From Bacillus bingmayongensis (lineage in GTDB: Bacteria > Bacillota > Bacilli > Bacillales > Bacillaceae_G), in assembly GCF_000299035.1 (NCBI RefSeq), contig NZ_JH921517.1, forward strand, positions 609,317 through 673,316: a stretch of DNA of 64,000 nucleotides. Reading direction: 5' to 3'. How positions within the stretch are numbered: position 1 is the stretch's first letter; each line of letters begins with the position of its first letter. The notes below the pieces were generated by a model. It saw only the letters and a program-made list of their open reading frames with translations, did no database searches and had not been told where the DNA came from. A program made the position numbers and the translations under genes. Below, one piece after another: positions 24,483 through 32,445 of the stretch.

Positions 24483-25037
24483 ATGGAGGAAATTCAGCTT
24501 ATTCTTGCAAAGAATTTAAAAGCTATCAGAGAGAAGGAAAAATTAAGTTTGGAAAAGGTCTCTCAATTAAGTGGAGTAAGCAAAACGATGATAGGACAAA
24601 TTGAAAGAGGAGAGTCAAGTCCAACTCTTACAACGATTTGGAAGATAGCGAATGGATTAAAAATTTCCTTTACTTCCCTAATAAATAATCCACAGCCTGA
24701 TACGACAGTTGTTTTAAGAAATGAAATTCAAGTACTGTCTGAAGACAATGGAAGGTATAGAGTCTATCCTTACTTTCCCTTCCAAGAGGATAGACGCTTT
24801 GAAGTTTACTCTGTTGAAATTGAAAAAGAAGGGATATTAAGTTCTGATTCCCATAGAGAAGGAACTGAGGAATTTATCACTGTTTTTGATGGAGAAGTAA
24901 CGATTCATGTTAGTGAATGCAAATATAAATTAAAAAGCGGTGATTCAATCAGATTTAAGGCTGATAGACCTCACACATATTATAATTCTGGAGAAACATT
25001 AACTCGATTAAGTATGACGATATATTATCCAAGCTAA
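24483..25037 (+). CDS. XRE-family regulator with C-terminal cupin domain
   Basis: DNA-binding protein of 184 residues. Residues 8-62 form an HTH_3 domain (LSGVSKTMIGQIERGESSPT is the recognition region). Residues 105-180 form a cupin_2 barrel with the histidine- and glutamate-bearing segment SHREGTEEFITVFDGEV. Such proteins sense a small ligand in the cupin and usually control a neighbouring metabolic or transport gene, here most likely the divergent LysE-type exporter. GGAGTG precedes the ATG. Confidence 0.9.
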   Translation: MEEIQLILAKNLKAIREKEKLSLEKVSQLSGVSKTMIGQIERGESSPTLTTIWKIANGLKISFTSLINNPQPDTTVVLRNEIQVLSEDNGRYRVYPYFPFQEDRRFEVYSVEIEKEGILSSDSHREGTEEFITVFDGEVTIHVSECKYKLKSGDSIRFKADRPHTYYNSGETLTRLSMTIYYPS

Positions 25038-25049
25038 CAAGTAACCTAA

Positions 25050-25087
25050 AAAATCGACTTTCTTAACATAAAGGAAGTCGATTTTTT
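25050..25087 (+). terminator. Terminator after the XRE-cupin gene
   Basis: AATCGACTT pairs with AAGTCGATT (stem extended by one mismatch), with an A run before and six T after. Confidence 0.85.
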
Positions 25088-25105
25088 ATCATTTTAACCG
25101 AGAAG

Positions 25106-25138
25106 ACCCCCTCCTCTAAACGAAGTGGAGGTGGGGGG
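25106..25138. repeat. C-rich/G-rich hairpin
   Basis: ACCCCCTCC faces GGAGGTGGGGGG across a short loop. It has no T run on the plus strand. The rest of 25088-25278 shows nothing convincing. Confidence 0.4.
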
Positions 25139-25278
25139 AGTTCAATAGGAGAATGTTTAATTAATCATTTCTTTTTCGTAATGGTCACTTGTATATGAAG
25201 AAATAGGACTATCTAATAGAAGTCCTGAATTTTTACTAATTGTCAATACTATGCCTTAAAAGAACTTAAATAAAAATA

Positions 25279-25533
25279 TTAGTATTTTCCCTCTACAGCT
25301 TCATATCCCTTTACAAATAATAAAGTTATATAAGAAACGATAAATGAGAAAATGCTATACATGCCAACCCAAAAGAAAAAGGATGGGGTAAACAATGTAA
25401 CTCCTAATATTAGAAATATAGCAAACGTTACAATTGGCATTACGTAATACGTTCTTGTTCTACGTGTTCCAATTATTGAAACAATAAAGATAAGCAATGG
25501 ACAAATAAATAAGACGAAAATTAATTCACTCAT
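25279..25533 (-). CDS. Small membrane protein, DUF2651-like
   Basis: Protein of 84 residues with three hydrophobic segments (about 4-22, 32-50 and 53-75) separated by GTRRTRTYYVMP. The pattern resembles the DUF2651 family of Bacillus membrane proteins, whose function is unknown. Two ATGs are available; AAAGGGGAC is correctly spaced for the one at 25533. It is a lone gene on this strand. Confidence 0.65.
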   Translation of the reverse strand: MSELIFVLFICPLLIFIVSIIGTRRTRTYYVMPIVTFAIFLILGVTLFTPSFFFWVGMYSIFSFIVSYITLLFVKGYEAVEGKY

Positions 25534-25665
25534 GGTCATGTCCCCTTTTCTTACGAAGTAATATGTTTTTCGTAAACGTTTTGGAATAATTGTTGTTCTA
25601 ATATAATTTCGGTAGATGGTTTAGAATCCCTTTATGAAATCAGTATATTTTAACAATTCACAAGA

Positions 25666-25700
25666 GAAAACCGTAAGTAAAGAAAATCTTGCTTACGGTT
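25666..25700 (-). terminator. Terminator of the orphan transporter
   Basis: AACCGTAAG and CTTACGGTT pair (25669-25677 with 25692-25700), and the minus strand continues TTTCTC. The stem overlaps the transporter stop codon. Confidence 0.75.
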
Positions 25701-27054
25701 ATAAAAGAAACATCGCTAAAATTGTAGTAACAAATAATCCGATAACAACCGGTATAAAATTTCGCCGTGCAAGTTCAAATGGATCTACTTTACAAATTGC
25801 TGCTGCCGGAATAAGCGCCCAAGGAATTAAGGTGCCGCCTCCAGTCCAAATGGCAGCTACTTGTCCAAGTGCTGTTCCAAAAAGATTTGCAATAGAGCCG
25901 GCAAGAGAAATACCAGAGAATCCAGAGCCGTCTAAACCGGTGATAACACCAACACCGGTCAACGTAATGGCAGAGACATATTGATTAAGAGGAACAGTTT
26001 GTGAAATGGCAACACCTAAATCATTAATAATTCCATGCGATCCTTTTGGTAAATAGTCTCCAATAATTTTGACAAAACCGCTGTCGCCTAAGTAAAAAAG
26101 TGAAGCAATGGGAATGACGGGACCGAAAATTTTAAAGCCAAATTGGAGCCCTTGGATAAAATAATCAGTTGTTTTTTCAAATCCTTTTCCTCTATATGCA
26201 ATGAGGGAAATGATGATAATCATTACAACCGTTGTTCCACCAATAAGTGCTGTTGCATCACTTCCTTGTAAATGAAATTGAATCATACACAGAATATCAA
26301 TAGCATAAATGATAGGAATACAAATTGCGAGCCATCTTTTGACCCGAGGAGTAAGAGAAGTGAGGGTTTTAGATAATGCAGTTGACTCTACATGGCTTGT
26401 ATGCAGCGAACATGTTTGAAATTCTTTTCGTAAGAAGAAAAAGGCGACAGAGGTTGTAACAACACCCATAACGATAACAAGAAGAACACTGGCAGAAACA
26501 ACGCTGGAAACAGGAAGACCAGCAGCATCGGCTGTTAATTTTGGAGCGCCTTGAATAACGAAATCCCCAGATAAAGCAATCCCGTGTCCGAATAAGTTCA
26601 TGGCAATCGCCACACCGATTGGTGGAAGACCGACGCGAACGGCAACTGGTAACAAAATTGCTCCCATTAACGCAACGGCAGGAGGTGGCCAAAAGAAGAA
26701 AGAAATCGTCATCATTAAGAGACCGATAATCCAGTAGGCAAGAGTAGGGGTACGAATCATTTTTGTAAATGGTGAAATCATCGTATCGTTTATTCCGGTA
26801 TGCACGAGTAAATTGCTCATCGAAACAATAATAGAGATGATTAAAATTGTTGGTAGTAGTTCGGTAATGGCATAGATAAGACTTTGAAAAATCCCGCTAA
26901 CAGCAAGAGGAATAGAATGTGTTGCGGTTAGAGCTAATAAAAAGATAAAAACAATACAAATGATTGTCGTATCTTTTCGGAGAATAAAAAAGGTGATAAT
27001 TGTAAGTAAACAAAGAATATAGAGGGTGTGCAGAAGCGTTAATTCTACTCCCAT
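25699..27054 (-). CDS. Polytopic transporter, family not assigned
   Basis: Protein of 451 residues with about 11 to 12 hydrophobic segments and two re-entrant-type motifs, FFWPPPAVALMGAILLPVAV and IWTGGGTLIPWALIPAAAIC. They sit at similar places in the two halves, as in ion-transporter-superfamily carriers of organic anions. I do not recognise a specific substrate. The GTG at 27063 sits directly on the ribosome binding site AAAGGA, so the ATG at 27054 is preferred. It is monocistronic, with the terminator at 25666. Confidence 0.75.
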   Translation of the reverse strand: MGVELTLLHTLYILCLLTIITFFILRKDTTIICIVFIFLLALTATHSIPLAVSGIFQSLIYAITELLPTILIISIIVSMSNLLVHTGINDTMISPFTKMIRTPTLAYWIIGLLMMTISFFFWPPPAVALMGAILLPVAVRVGLPPIGVAIAMNLFGHGIALSGDFVIQGAPKLTADAAGLPVSSVVSASVLLVIVMGVVTTSVAFFFLRKEFQTCSLHTSHVESTALSKTLTSLTPRVKRWLAICIPIIYAIDILCMIQFHLQGSDATALIGGTTVVMIIIISLIAYRGKGFEKTTDYFIQGLQFGFKIFGPVIPIASLFYLGDSGFVKIIGDYLPKGSHGIINDLGVAISQTVPLNQYVSAITLTGVGVITGLDGSGFSGISLAGSIANLFGTALGQVAAIWTGGGTLIPWALIPAAAICKVDPFELARRNFIPVVIGLFVTTILAMFLL

Positions 27055-27159
27055 TATGCTCACATCCTTTAGGCGTTCGTGTAGTTTAGTTTATGAAGAG
27101 ATTGGGAGTGTGTGAGTGTAGGAAGAAAATATATAGTTTCATGCACTTTAATAATGAAA

Positions 27160-27204
27160 GAAAAAAGGCATCATCACGATTGTTGAATAGATAATGCCTT
27201 ATTA
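27160..27204 (-). terminator. Terminator downstream of the MetQ-like pseudogene
   Basis: AAGGCAT (27165-27171) and ATGCCTT (27194-27200) pair; the minus strand then runs into TTTTTTC. Confidence 0.65.
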
Positions 27205-27218
27205 AAGGGATGTATTCG

Positions 27219-28059
27219 TTATTTCATATAGTCAGGTTTCCAGAAACCTTTAAAAGAAGGATCTGTTTCAATAAGTTTTTTAAACTCTGGAGAGTGATAG
27301 GCTTCAATAATGTCTTTTACAAATTGTTTATTTTTATCTTCTTGACGGACTGCTACTAAATTTTGATATTCAAAAGGCGGGTCTTCAATTGCTAAGGCTT
27401 CGCTAATTTTAATACCGGATGCAATTGCGAAGTTCCCGTTGATTAAAGCATAATCAGCATCGTCTAATGATCTTGGTAACTGTGGTTGTTCAAGAGTTGT
27501 AAAAGAAAAATCTTTATTTCTTTTTGATATATTTTGCTCAGATACAGTAAGAGGATTGATGTTTTAGAGTTAACCAATTAACTTCTTCAAGAATTCGAAG
27601 GCCGCGTGCGAAATTTACCGGGTCGTTTGGTGCGGTGATTTTAATTTTACTATTCACCTCATCTAGTGATTTATGTTTTTTTGAATATAAGCCCATTGGT
27701 GCAGTAGGGACTTTTAACACTTCAGATAAGTTCAATTTGTTTTCTTTAGTAAAAGCTTTAAAATAGGCTGTGTGTTGGAATATATTTACATCTAATTCGC
27801 CTTTTGATAATGCGAAGTTTGGTTGAACAATATCATTAAATTCTACAATAGAAATTTTATATCCCTTTTTTTCTAAATAGGGTTTAATAACTTTTCGTAC
27901 TTGGTCACTATATGGACCAGGAGTAAATCCAAATACTAACTCTTTTTTAGTAGATACATTTGTAGAAGCGGTTTTACTTGTTTCTAAATTGGAAGTACAA
28001 CCAATGAGTAAAAGTAACATAACAATAGAAATCAATAGTCTTTTCATTTGTGGCATCAT
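27219..28059 (-). pseudogene. metQ: MetQ/NlpA-family lipoprotein, frameshifted
   Basis: Substrate-binding lipoprotein of the NlpA family (methionine or related sulfur compounds). The N-terminal part has a signal peptide with lipobox LIGC (C21) and the domain up to EEVNWLTLK, then stops at 27538. The continuation, beginning NPLTVSEQNISKR and ending FKGFWKPDYMK, lies in another frame and stops at 27219-27221. Total span 841 nt: deleting one base restores 280 codons (279 residues plus stop), normal for the family. The A run at 27562-27565 is the likely site of a one-base insertion. No permease or ATPase genes are adjacent. Start is ATG 28059 or 28056. Confidence 0.85.
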
Positions 28060-28135
28060 TTCCTTTCTTTGTTATTTTTTTATTGAGCTGGAGATTGTCT
28101 GTGGATTGGTGAAATATTTCAAGCACATAAACGTA

Positions 28136-28186
28136 TAAAAAGAAAAGAGGTATGAATATATTTCATACCTCTGGTGATCCAGTCAG
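28136..28186 (-). promoter_or_regulatory. Leader attenuator of the MetQ-like gene, motif copy A
   Basis: On the minus strand CTGACTGGATCACCAGAGG (28186-28168) forms a CTGG/CCAG hairpin with a four-base loop. It runs directly into the terminator AGAGGTATGAA/TTCATACCTCT (28172-28146), followed by TTTCTTTTT. The hairpin and the terminator share the bases AG, so they compete. Same 19-nt motif as at 28387-28405; see findings. Confidence 0.75.
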
Positions 28187-28229
28187 AATCAAATTTCAGT
28201 AAACATATGTATTTAATTGGTTTAAATGT

Positions 28230-28259
28230 ATTATAAAAGGGAATCTATTCATATTGCAA
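28230..28259 (-). promoter_or_regulatory. Promoter of the MetQ-like gene
   Basis: Minus strand TTGCAA (28259-28254), an 18-nt spacer, then TATAAT (28235-28230). It would start the leader about 165 nt before the gene. Confidence 0.6.
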
Positions 28260-28324
28260 CTATTTATTTGGAAAATTATTCATTTGATTTTATTTTAATG
28301 ACAAAACATTCTAATAATTCTTAC

Positions 28325-28353
28325 TTGACACCTCTGTTTTATTGGTATTAGAA
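28325..28353 (+). promoter_or_regulatory. Promoter of the monooxygenase operon
   Basis: TTGACA at 28325-28330, a 17-nt spacer and TTAGAA at 28348-28353. Transcription would start near 28360, so the ATG at 28353 is not in the mRNA. Confidence 0.65.
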
Positions 28354-28386
28354 TGGAACAAAGTTATTTATTAAGTATAAAATCTG

Positions 28387-28440
28387 CTGACTGGAGAGCC
28401 AGAGGCCTTTCGTATATATACACGAAAGGCCTCTTTATTT
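28387..28440 (+). promoter_or_regulatory. Leader attenuator of the monooxygenase operon, motif copy B
   Basis: CTGACTGGAGAGCCAGAGG at 28387-28405 forms the CTGG/CCAG hairpin. It is followed without gap by the terminator AGAGGCCTTTCG (28401-28412) paired with CGAAAGGCCTCT (28423-28434) and TTTATTTT. It matches copy A on the opposite strand in 16 of 19 positions, all three differences lying in the loop. Confidence 0.78.
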
Positions 28441-28463
28441 TGGTTGAAGGAGGAGTCTATGTA

Positions 28464-29963
28464 GTGACCAAATCAATTGGGAAAAGTTTCATAGAAAGCT
28501 TAGATGATAATCGATCTGTTTGGATAAGTGGTCGTAGAATTCAATCTGTTTCTAGTAATTTAGCTTTTAAAGGAACGTTACAAACGTTAAGCTCTTTAAT
28601 GAATACGTTAGAAAATCCATCTACTCAAAAAATAGTAGGGCACGTCAGTCCTAAAACAGGAAGTTACGTTCACAATGCTTTTTTAGTACCGAAGAATCAT
28701 GAAGATTTAAAAAGAAGAAAAGCAGCTTTTGAGTTATGGGCGAGCCAAACTTACGGTGTGATGAGTAGATTATCAGAATATGCAAGGTCTCTTGTAACGG
28801 GTTTGTATGCATCTAAATCGTATTTTCAGATGTTTGATTCTCAGTTTTCGGATAAAATAACGGAATATTTCGATAAATCTCGCGATGAAAATAGGATGAT
28901 TACGACAGCTATATTAGATCCGCAAATAGATAGATCAACAGATATTTATAATCAAAAGGATGATGTGATTTTACGTGTTATCCGTGAAACAAAGGATGGG
29001 ATTGTAATACGAGGGGCTAAAATGATTGCGACAGCAGCCCCTTATTCTCATGATGTGATTATTATGCCGCATCAGCGTTTAAAGGATGAAGATATTTCAA
29101 CTACAAATTTACTGATTGTACCTCTTAATTTACCTGGGATTCATATCGTATGTCGTGAATCGTTTGCAGAGCAAGAAGCAAATCGATTGCCTTTAAGTGC
29201 TAGATTTGAAGAAATGGATGCAGTGTTGATTTTTGATGATGTACTTGTCCCTTGGGAGAGAGTGTTGATTCGTGGGAATGCAAAAGGAGTATGGCAAGCA
29301 CAGCGACAGCAAAAAACAAATGAATTAGCGAACCATCAAACTGTTGTAAGATTGGTGAAAAAGTTAGAGTTTGTGACAGGAGTAGCCATTGCTGTTGCGG
29401 AGTCAATCGGAGCGGATCATTTCTTACATGTACAAGAAAAGCTCGGAGAACTGATTATGCAAGTAGAAAGCATTTCAGCTTTATTGACTGCGTCTGAAGT
29501 AAATGCGAAGTTAAATGAATTCGGTGTATTTGTCCCAGATGCAACCCCATTGTATACTGCTAGAAATTTAGGAACTCGTTTTTATCCACGTGCATTAGAA
29601 GTAATACAACAAATCGGAGCTGGCGGATTGATTCAAATACCTTCCGGAAACATCGGGGAATTTAGTGAAATAGATGAATTGATTCATAAATATTTTAAAG
29701 GGAAAAATATTGAGGCGGAGCAGCGGGTTCAATTATTTCGTCTTGCTTGGGACTTAGTAGGAAGTGAACTGGGATCTCGGCATGAATTATATGAAAGGTT
29801 TTATACAGGAGATCCAGTCCGGATGTTTGCTTTTCAATATGAAATGTATGACAAACAAGTCCTTCATAAAAGAATAGAGGATGCGCTTCGGGTGTTTCAT
29901 AAACAAGTAAAGGAGGATGAAACAAGTGGGTTACGGTCAAAAATATCTATCCCGTTTAAATGA
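28464..29963 (+). CDS. HpaB-like flavin-dependent monooxygenase 1
   Basis: Two-component flavin monooxygenase of 499 residues in the 4-hydroxyphenylacetate 3-hydroxylase (HpaB) family, with an acyl-CoA dehydrogenase-like fold. Seen: GVMSRLSEYARSLVTG, the flavin-region motif VIRGAKMIATAAP, and ARNLGTRFYPRALEVIQQIG near the C-terminus. A separate reductase would have to supply reduced flavin, and none is encoded nearby. The start is GTG 28464, with AAGGAGGAG 8 nt upstream; the open frame extends back through the leader terminator. The natural substrate is not known. The sulfone and sulfonate genes downstream suggest a sulfur compound rather than a phenol. Confidence 0.85.
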   Translation: MTKSIGKSFIESLDDNRSVWISGRRIQSVSSNLAFKGTLQTLSSLMNTLENPSTQKIVGHVSPKTGSYVHNAFLVPKNHEDLKRRKAAFELWASQTYGVMSRLSEYARSLVTGLYASKSYFQMFDSQFSDKITEYFDKSRDENRMITTAILDPQIDRSTDIYNQKDDVILRVIRETKDGIVIRGAKMIATAAPYSHDVIIMPHQRLKDEDISTTNLLIVPLNLPGIHIVCRESFAEQEANRLPLSARFEEMDAVLIFDDVLVPWERVLIRGNAKGVWQAQRQQKTNELANHQTVVRLVKKLEFVTGVAIAVAESIGADHFLHVQEKLGELIMQVESISALLTASEVNAKLNEFGVFVPDATPLYTARNLGTRFYPRALEVIQQIGAGGLIQIPSGNIGEFSEIDELIHKYFKGKNIEAEQRVQLFRLAWDLVGSELGSRHELYERFYTGDPVRMFAFQYEMYDKQVLHKRIEDALRVFHKQVKEDETSGLRSKISIPFK

Positions 29964-31347
29964 TGGTCGTAATGTTTGGTTACAGGGAGAACTTGTAAAA
30001 AATATAGACACTCATCCAGCTTTTGAGGGGACAATTCAAACTTTTGCAAAGCTTCTAGATATGCAGAATCACGCAGAAACAAGAGATAAACTTACTTTTA
30101 TTTTAGATGAAAATAAGGATAGAGCAAATCTTGCGTTTTTGGTACCTAAAACTACTGAGGATTTGGCAAGAAAAAGAGAGGCTTATAAAGTATGGTCTGA
30201 TGCTACTTTTGGTGTGATGAGTAGACTTTCAGAATATTCACGTTCGCTCATTACAGGATGGTATGCAAGTAGACATCGTTTGGGGAAAAATGTGAATCAT
30301 TTCGCTGAAAAGATAGAGCGGTACTATCAAAAAAGTTGTGTGCTTGATTTGTTATCTACAACAGCAGTACACGATCCACAAATTGATCGTTCGAAAAAAG
30401 CATCAGAAATGATAGATCCTTATACGATGGTCAGGATTGTAAAGGAAACAGAGGATGGAATAGTTGTTCGAGGTGCAAAAATGATTGCAACAGCAGCTCC
30501 ATATGTAGATGAATTACTTGTTTTTCCATATCATAAAAGACCACAAGAAGACACTCGATATGCAACAATGTTCGCTGTCTCTGTAAATACACCTGGTGTC
30601 CATATTGTATGCCGTGAATCATTTGCCTCCGAATATGAAGAGGATCATCCTTTAAGTGCCCGTTTTGATGAGATGGATTCGGTAGTGATTTTTGAAGATG
30701 TATTAATTCCATGGGAAAGAGTGTTTATTAAAGATGATCCGGAAGCTATTTGGAAGACACGGACAGATCCTGTTGTCTCCGCTTTAAGCCAACATCAAAC
30801 GGTTGTTAGGCTTATTAGTAAATTGGAGTTTATTACAGCTTTAGGAAATGAAATTGCGGTATCTATTGGTGTTACACAGTTCTTGCATGTGAAAGAAAAG
30901 TTAGCAGAATTGATTATGCAGCTTGAAACTATAAAGGCATTGCTTCTAACAGCAGAGCATCAAGCAAAAATTTATGAAGGAATATTTTTACCAGCAATTG
31001 TACCATTAACAACTGCTAGAAATTTAGGAACTCGCTTTTATCCACGGGCTATTGAAATCTTACAGCAAATTGGCGCAGGTGGGTTATTACAATTACCATC
31101 TGAATTGCAAGAGTTACAAGGGCCTATTGGTCATCTACTTCATCGATACTATAACGGTGCAGACCGTAATGCAGAGAAGAAAGTGCGACTGTTCAAATTA
31201 GCTTGGGATATCATTGGTAGTCCACTTGGTGCACGGCATGAGTTGTATGAAAGATATTATTCAGGTGACCCAGTTCGGACGTTTGCAGCTCAGTATCAAG
31301 GATATGATACGAAAAAGCTCACAAAACAACTAACACCATTTCTTTGA
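29926..31347 (+). CDS. HpaB-like flavin-dependent monooxygenase 2
   Basis: Paralogue of the preceding gene, 473 residues with the same blocks: GVMSRLSEYSRSLITG, VVRGAKMIATAAP and ARNLGTRFYPRAIEILQQIG. It overlaps the first gene by 38 nt. AAAGGAGG at 29908-29915 is well placed for the GTG at 29926; the in-frame ATG at 29917 is too close. The pair probably arose by tandem duplication and may form a heteromer or oxidise successive intermediates. Both ideas are inference. Confidence 0.85.
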   Translation: MGYGQKYLSRLNDGRNVWLQGELVKNIDTHPAFEGTIQTFAKLLDMQNHAETRDKLTFILDENKDRANLAFLVPKTTEDLARKREAYKVWSDATFGVMSRLSEYSRSLITGWYASRHRLGKNVNHFAEKIERYYQKSCVLDLLSTTAVHDPQIDRSKKASEMIDPYTMVRIVKETEDGIVVRGAKMIATAAPYVDELLVFPYHKRPQEDTRYATMFAVSVNTPGVHIVCRESFASEYEEDHPLSARFDEMDSVVIFEDVLIPWERVFIKDDPEAIWKTRTDPVVSALSQHQTVVRLISKLEFITALGNEIAVSIGVTQFLHVKEKLAELIMQLETIKALLLTAEHQAKIYEGIFLPAIVPLTTARNLGTRFYPRAIEILQQIGAGGLLQLPSELQELQGPIGHLLHRYYNGADRNAEKKVRLFKLAWDIIGSPLGARHELYERYYSGDPVRTFAAQYQGYDTKKLTKQLTPFL

Positions 31348-31366
31348 AGAGGGAGGAGTATAAAAT

Positions 31367-32428
31367 ATGACAATTCAATTTTATTGGTTTGCCCCTACTA
31401 GTGGTGATGGACAATATGTTGGTACGCAAAAGCCAGAACGACCACCTACACTTGATTACCTGGTGTCTATTGCCCAAAAAGCAGAAGAAGCACATTTTGA
31501 TGGGATTTTAATTCCAACAGGAACACCTTATTTAGATGCGTGGATGGTTGGATCAGCTATTATTCATGCAACAAAATCTATTTCTCCATTAGTGGCATTT
31601 CGACCTGGTTTTATTTCTCCTACAGTAGCTGCAAAAATGGCTTCTACTTTGGATGAGTTTAGCCGAGGGCGATTAATGGTAAATCTTGTAGCAGGTGGGT
31701 CTTCTGTTGAGTTAGGACAAGATGGTGATTTTTTAGAACATGATCTTCGCTATGAACGGGCAGATGAATTTTTAGATATTATAACAAATTTGTGGAAGGG
31801 ACAATTAGTTGATTATCAATCTAACTTTTATAAAGTAGAGAAAGCAAATTTAATTCCGAAAAACTATCAAAATCGAAACCTTCCTATTTATTTTGGAGGT
31901 TCGTCTCACGCAGCAAAAGAAGTAGCTGCTAAATATGCGAATGTATATTTACAATGGGGTGAACCTGCAAATGAAATTAGACAGCAGTTGCAAGATGTAC
32001 AAGAAAGAGCGAAAGCATATAATCGTTCATTAGAGTTTGGGATTCGTATTCATATTATTGTACGTGATACTGAAGAAGAAGCCTGGAAGGCAGCTCATCA
32101 TCTTCTCAGTGAAGTGAACACTAAAGTTAAGAATAAGATGAATACGTACTATAAGGAAGCTGATTCTGTTGCGCAAAAGCGTATGAATAATTTGTTAACC
32201 GGCGATTATCGTTTTGGAAAATATAAATGGGCTGGGATTGGAACAGTACGGAAAGGGGCAGGAACAGCGATAGTGGGAACACCGAAGCAAGTAAGAGAAG
32301 GGTTACAAGAATATATTGATCTTGGTGTTACTCATTTTATTTTGTCAGGATATCCTCATTTAGAAGAAGTAGAGCGTTTTGGAGAATTAGTAATGCCGCT
32401 GTTTAAATCTAATGAAGTATTAGCTTGA
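31367..32428 (+). CDS. ssuD: FMNH2-dependent alkanesulfonate monooxygenase (SsuD-like)
   Basis: Luciferase-like TIM-barrel enzyme of 353 residues, releasing sulfite from alkanesulfonates. It keeps the SsuD hallmarks FYWFAPTSGDGQYVGT, GILIPTG, VAGGSSVELGQDGDFL, YFGGSS, LQWGEP, GIRIHIIVR and the C-terminal LSGYPHLEE. The cysteine of E. coli SsuD in the GRSCEDAW motif is replaced by tyrosine here (GTPYLDAW). GAGGGAGG is upstream. It lies in one operon with the SfnG-like gene. Confidence 0.9.
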   Translation: MTIQFYWFAPTSGDGQYVGTQKPERPPTLDYLVSIAQKAEEAHFDGILIPTGTPYLDAWMVGSAIIHATKSISPLVAFRPGFISPTVAAKMASTLDEFSRGRLMVNLVAGGSSVELGQDGDFLEHDLRYERADEFLDIITNLWKGQLVDYQSNFYKVEKANLIPKNYQNRNLPIYFGGSSHAAKEVAAKYANVYLQWGEPANEIRQQLQDVQERAKAYNRSLEFGIRIHIIVRDTEEEAWKAAHHLLSEVNTKVKNKMNTYYKEADSVAQKRMNNLLTGDYRFGKYKWAGIGTVRKGAGTAIVGTPKQVREGLQEYIDLGVTHFILSGYPHLEEVERFGELVMPLFKSNEVLA

Positions 32429-32445
32429 GTAGGAGGGAACGGGAT

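Noticed and set aside
25634-25984. 116-residue plus-strand open frame
   Set aside because: It is antisense to the transporter gene and begins within its terminator; no ribosome binding site.
28146-28440. S-box (SAM) or T-box in the leaders of the sulfur genes
   Set aside because: None of the conserved S-box core or the GGGTGGTACCGCG T-box sequence is present; the leaders are too short.
28353-28463. In-frame ATG extension of the first HpaB-like gene (starting MEQSYLLS)
   Set aside because: The ATG overlaps the -10 box and the frame crosses the leader terminator; the GTG at 28464 has AAGGAGGAG at the right distance.
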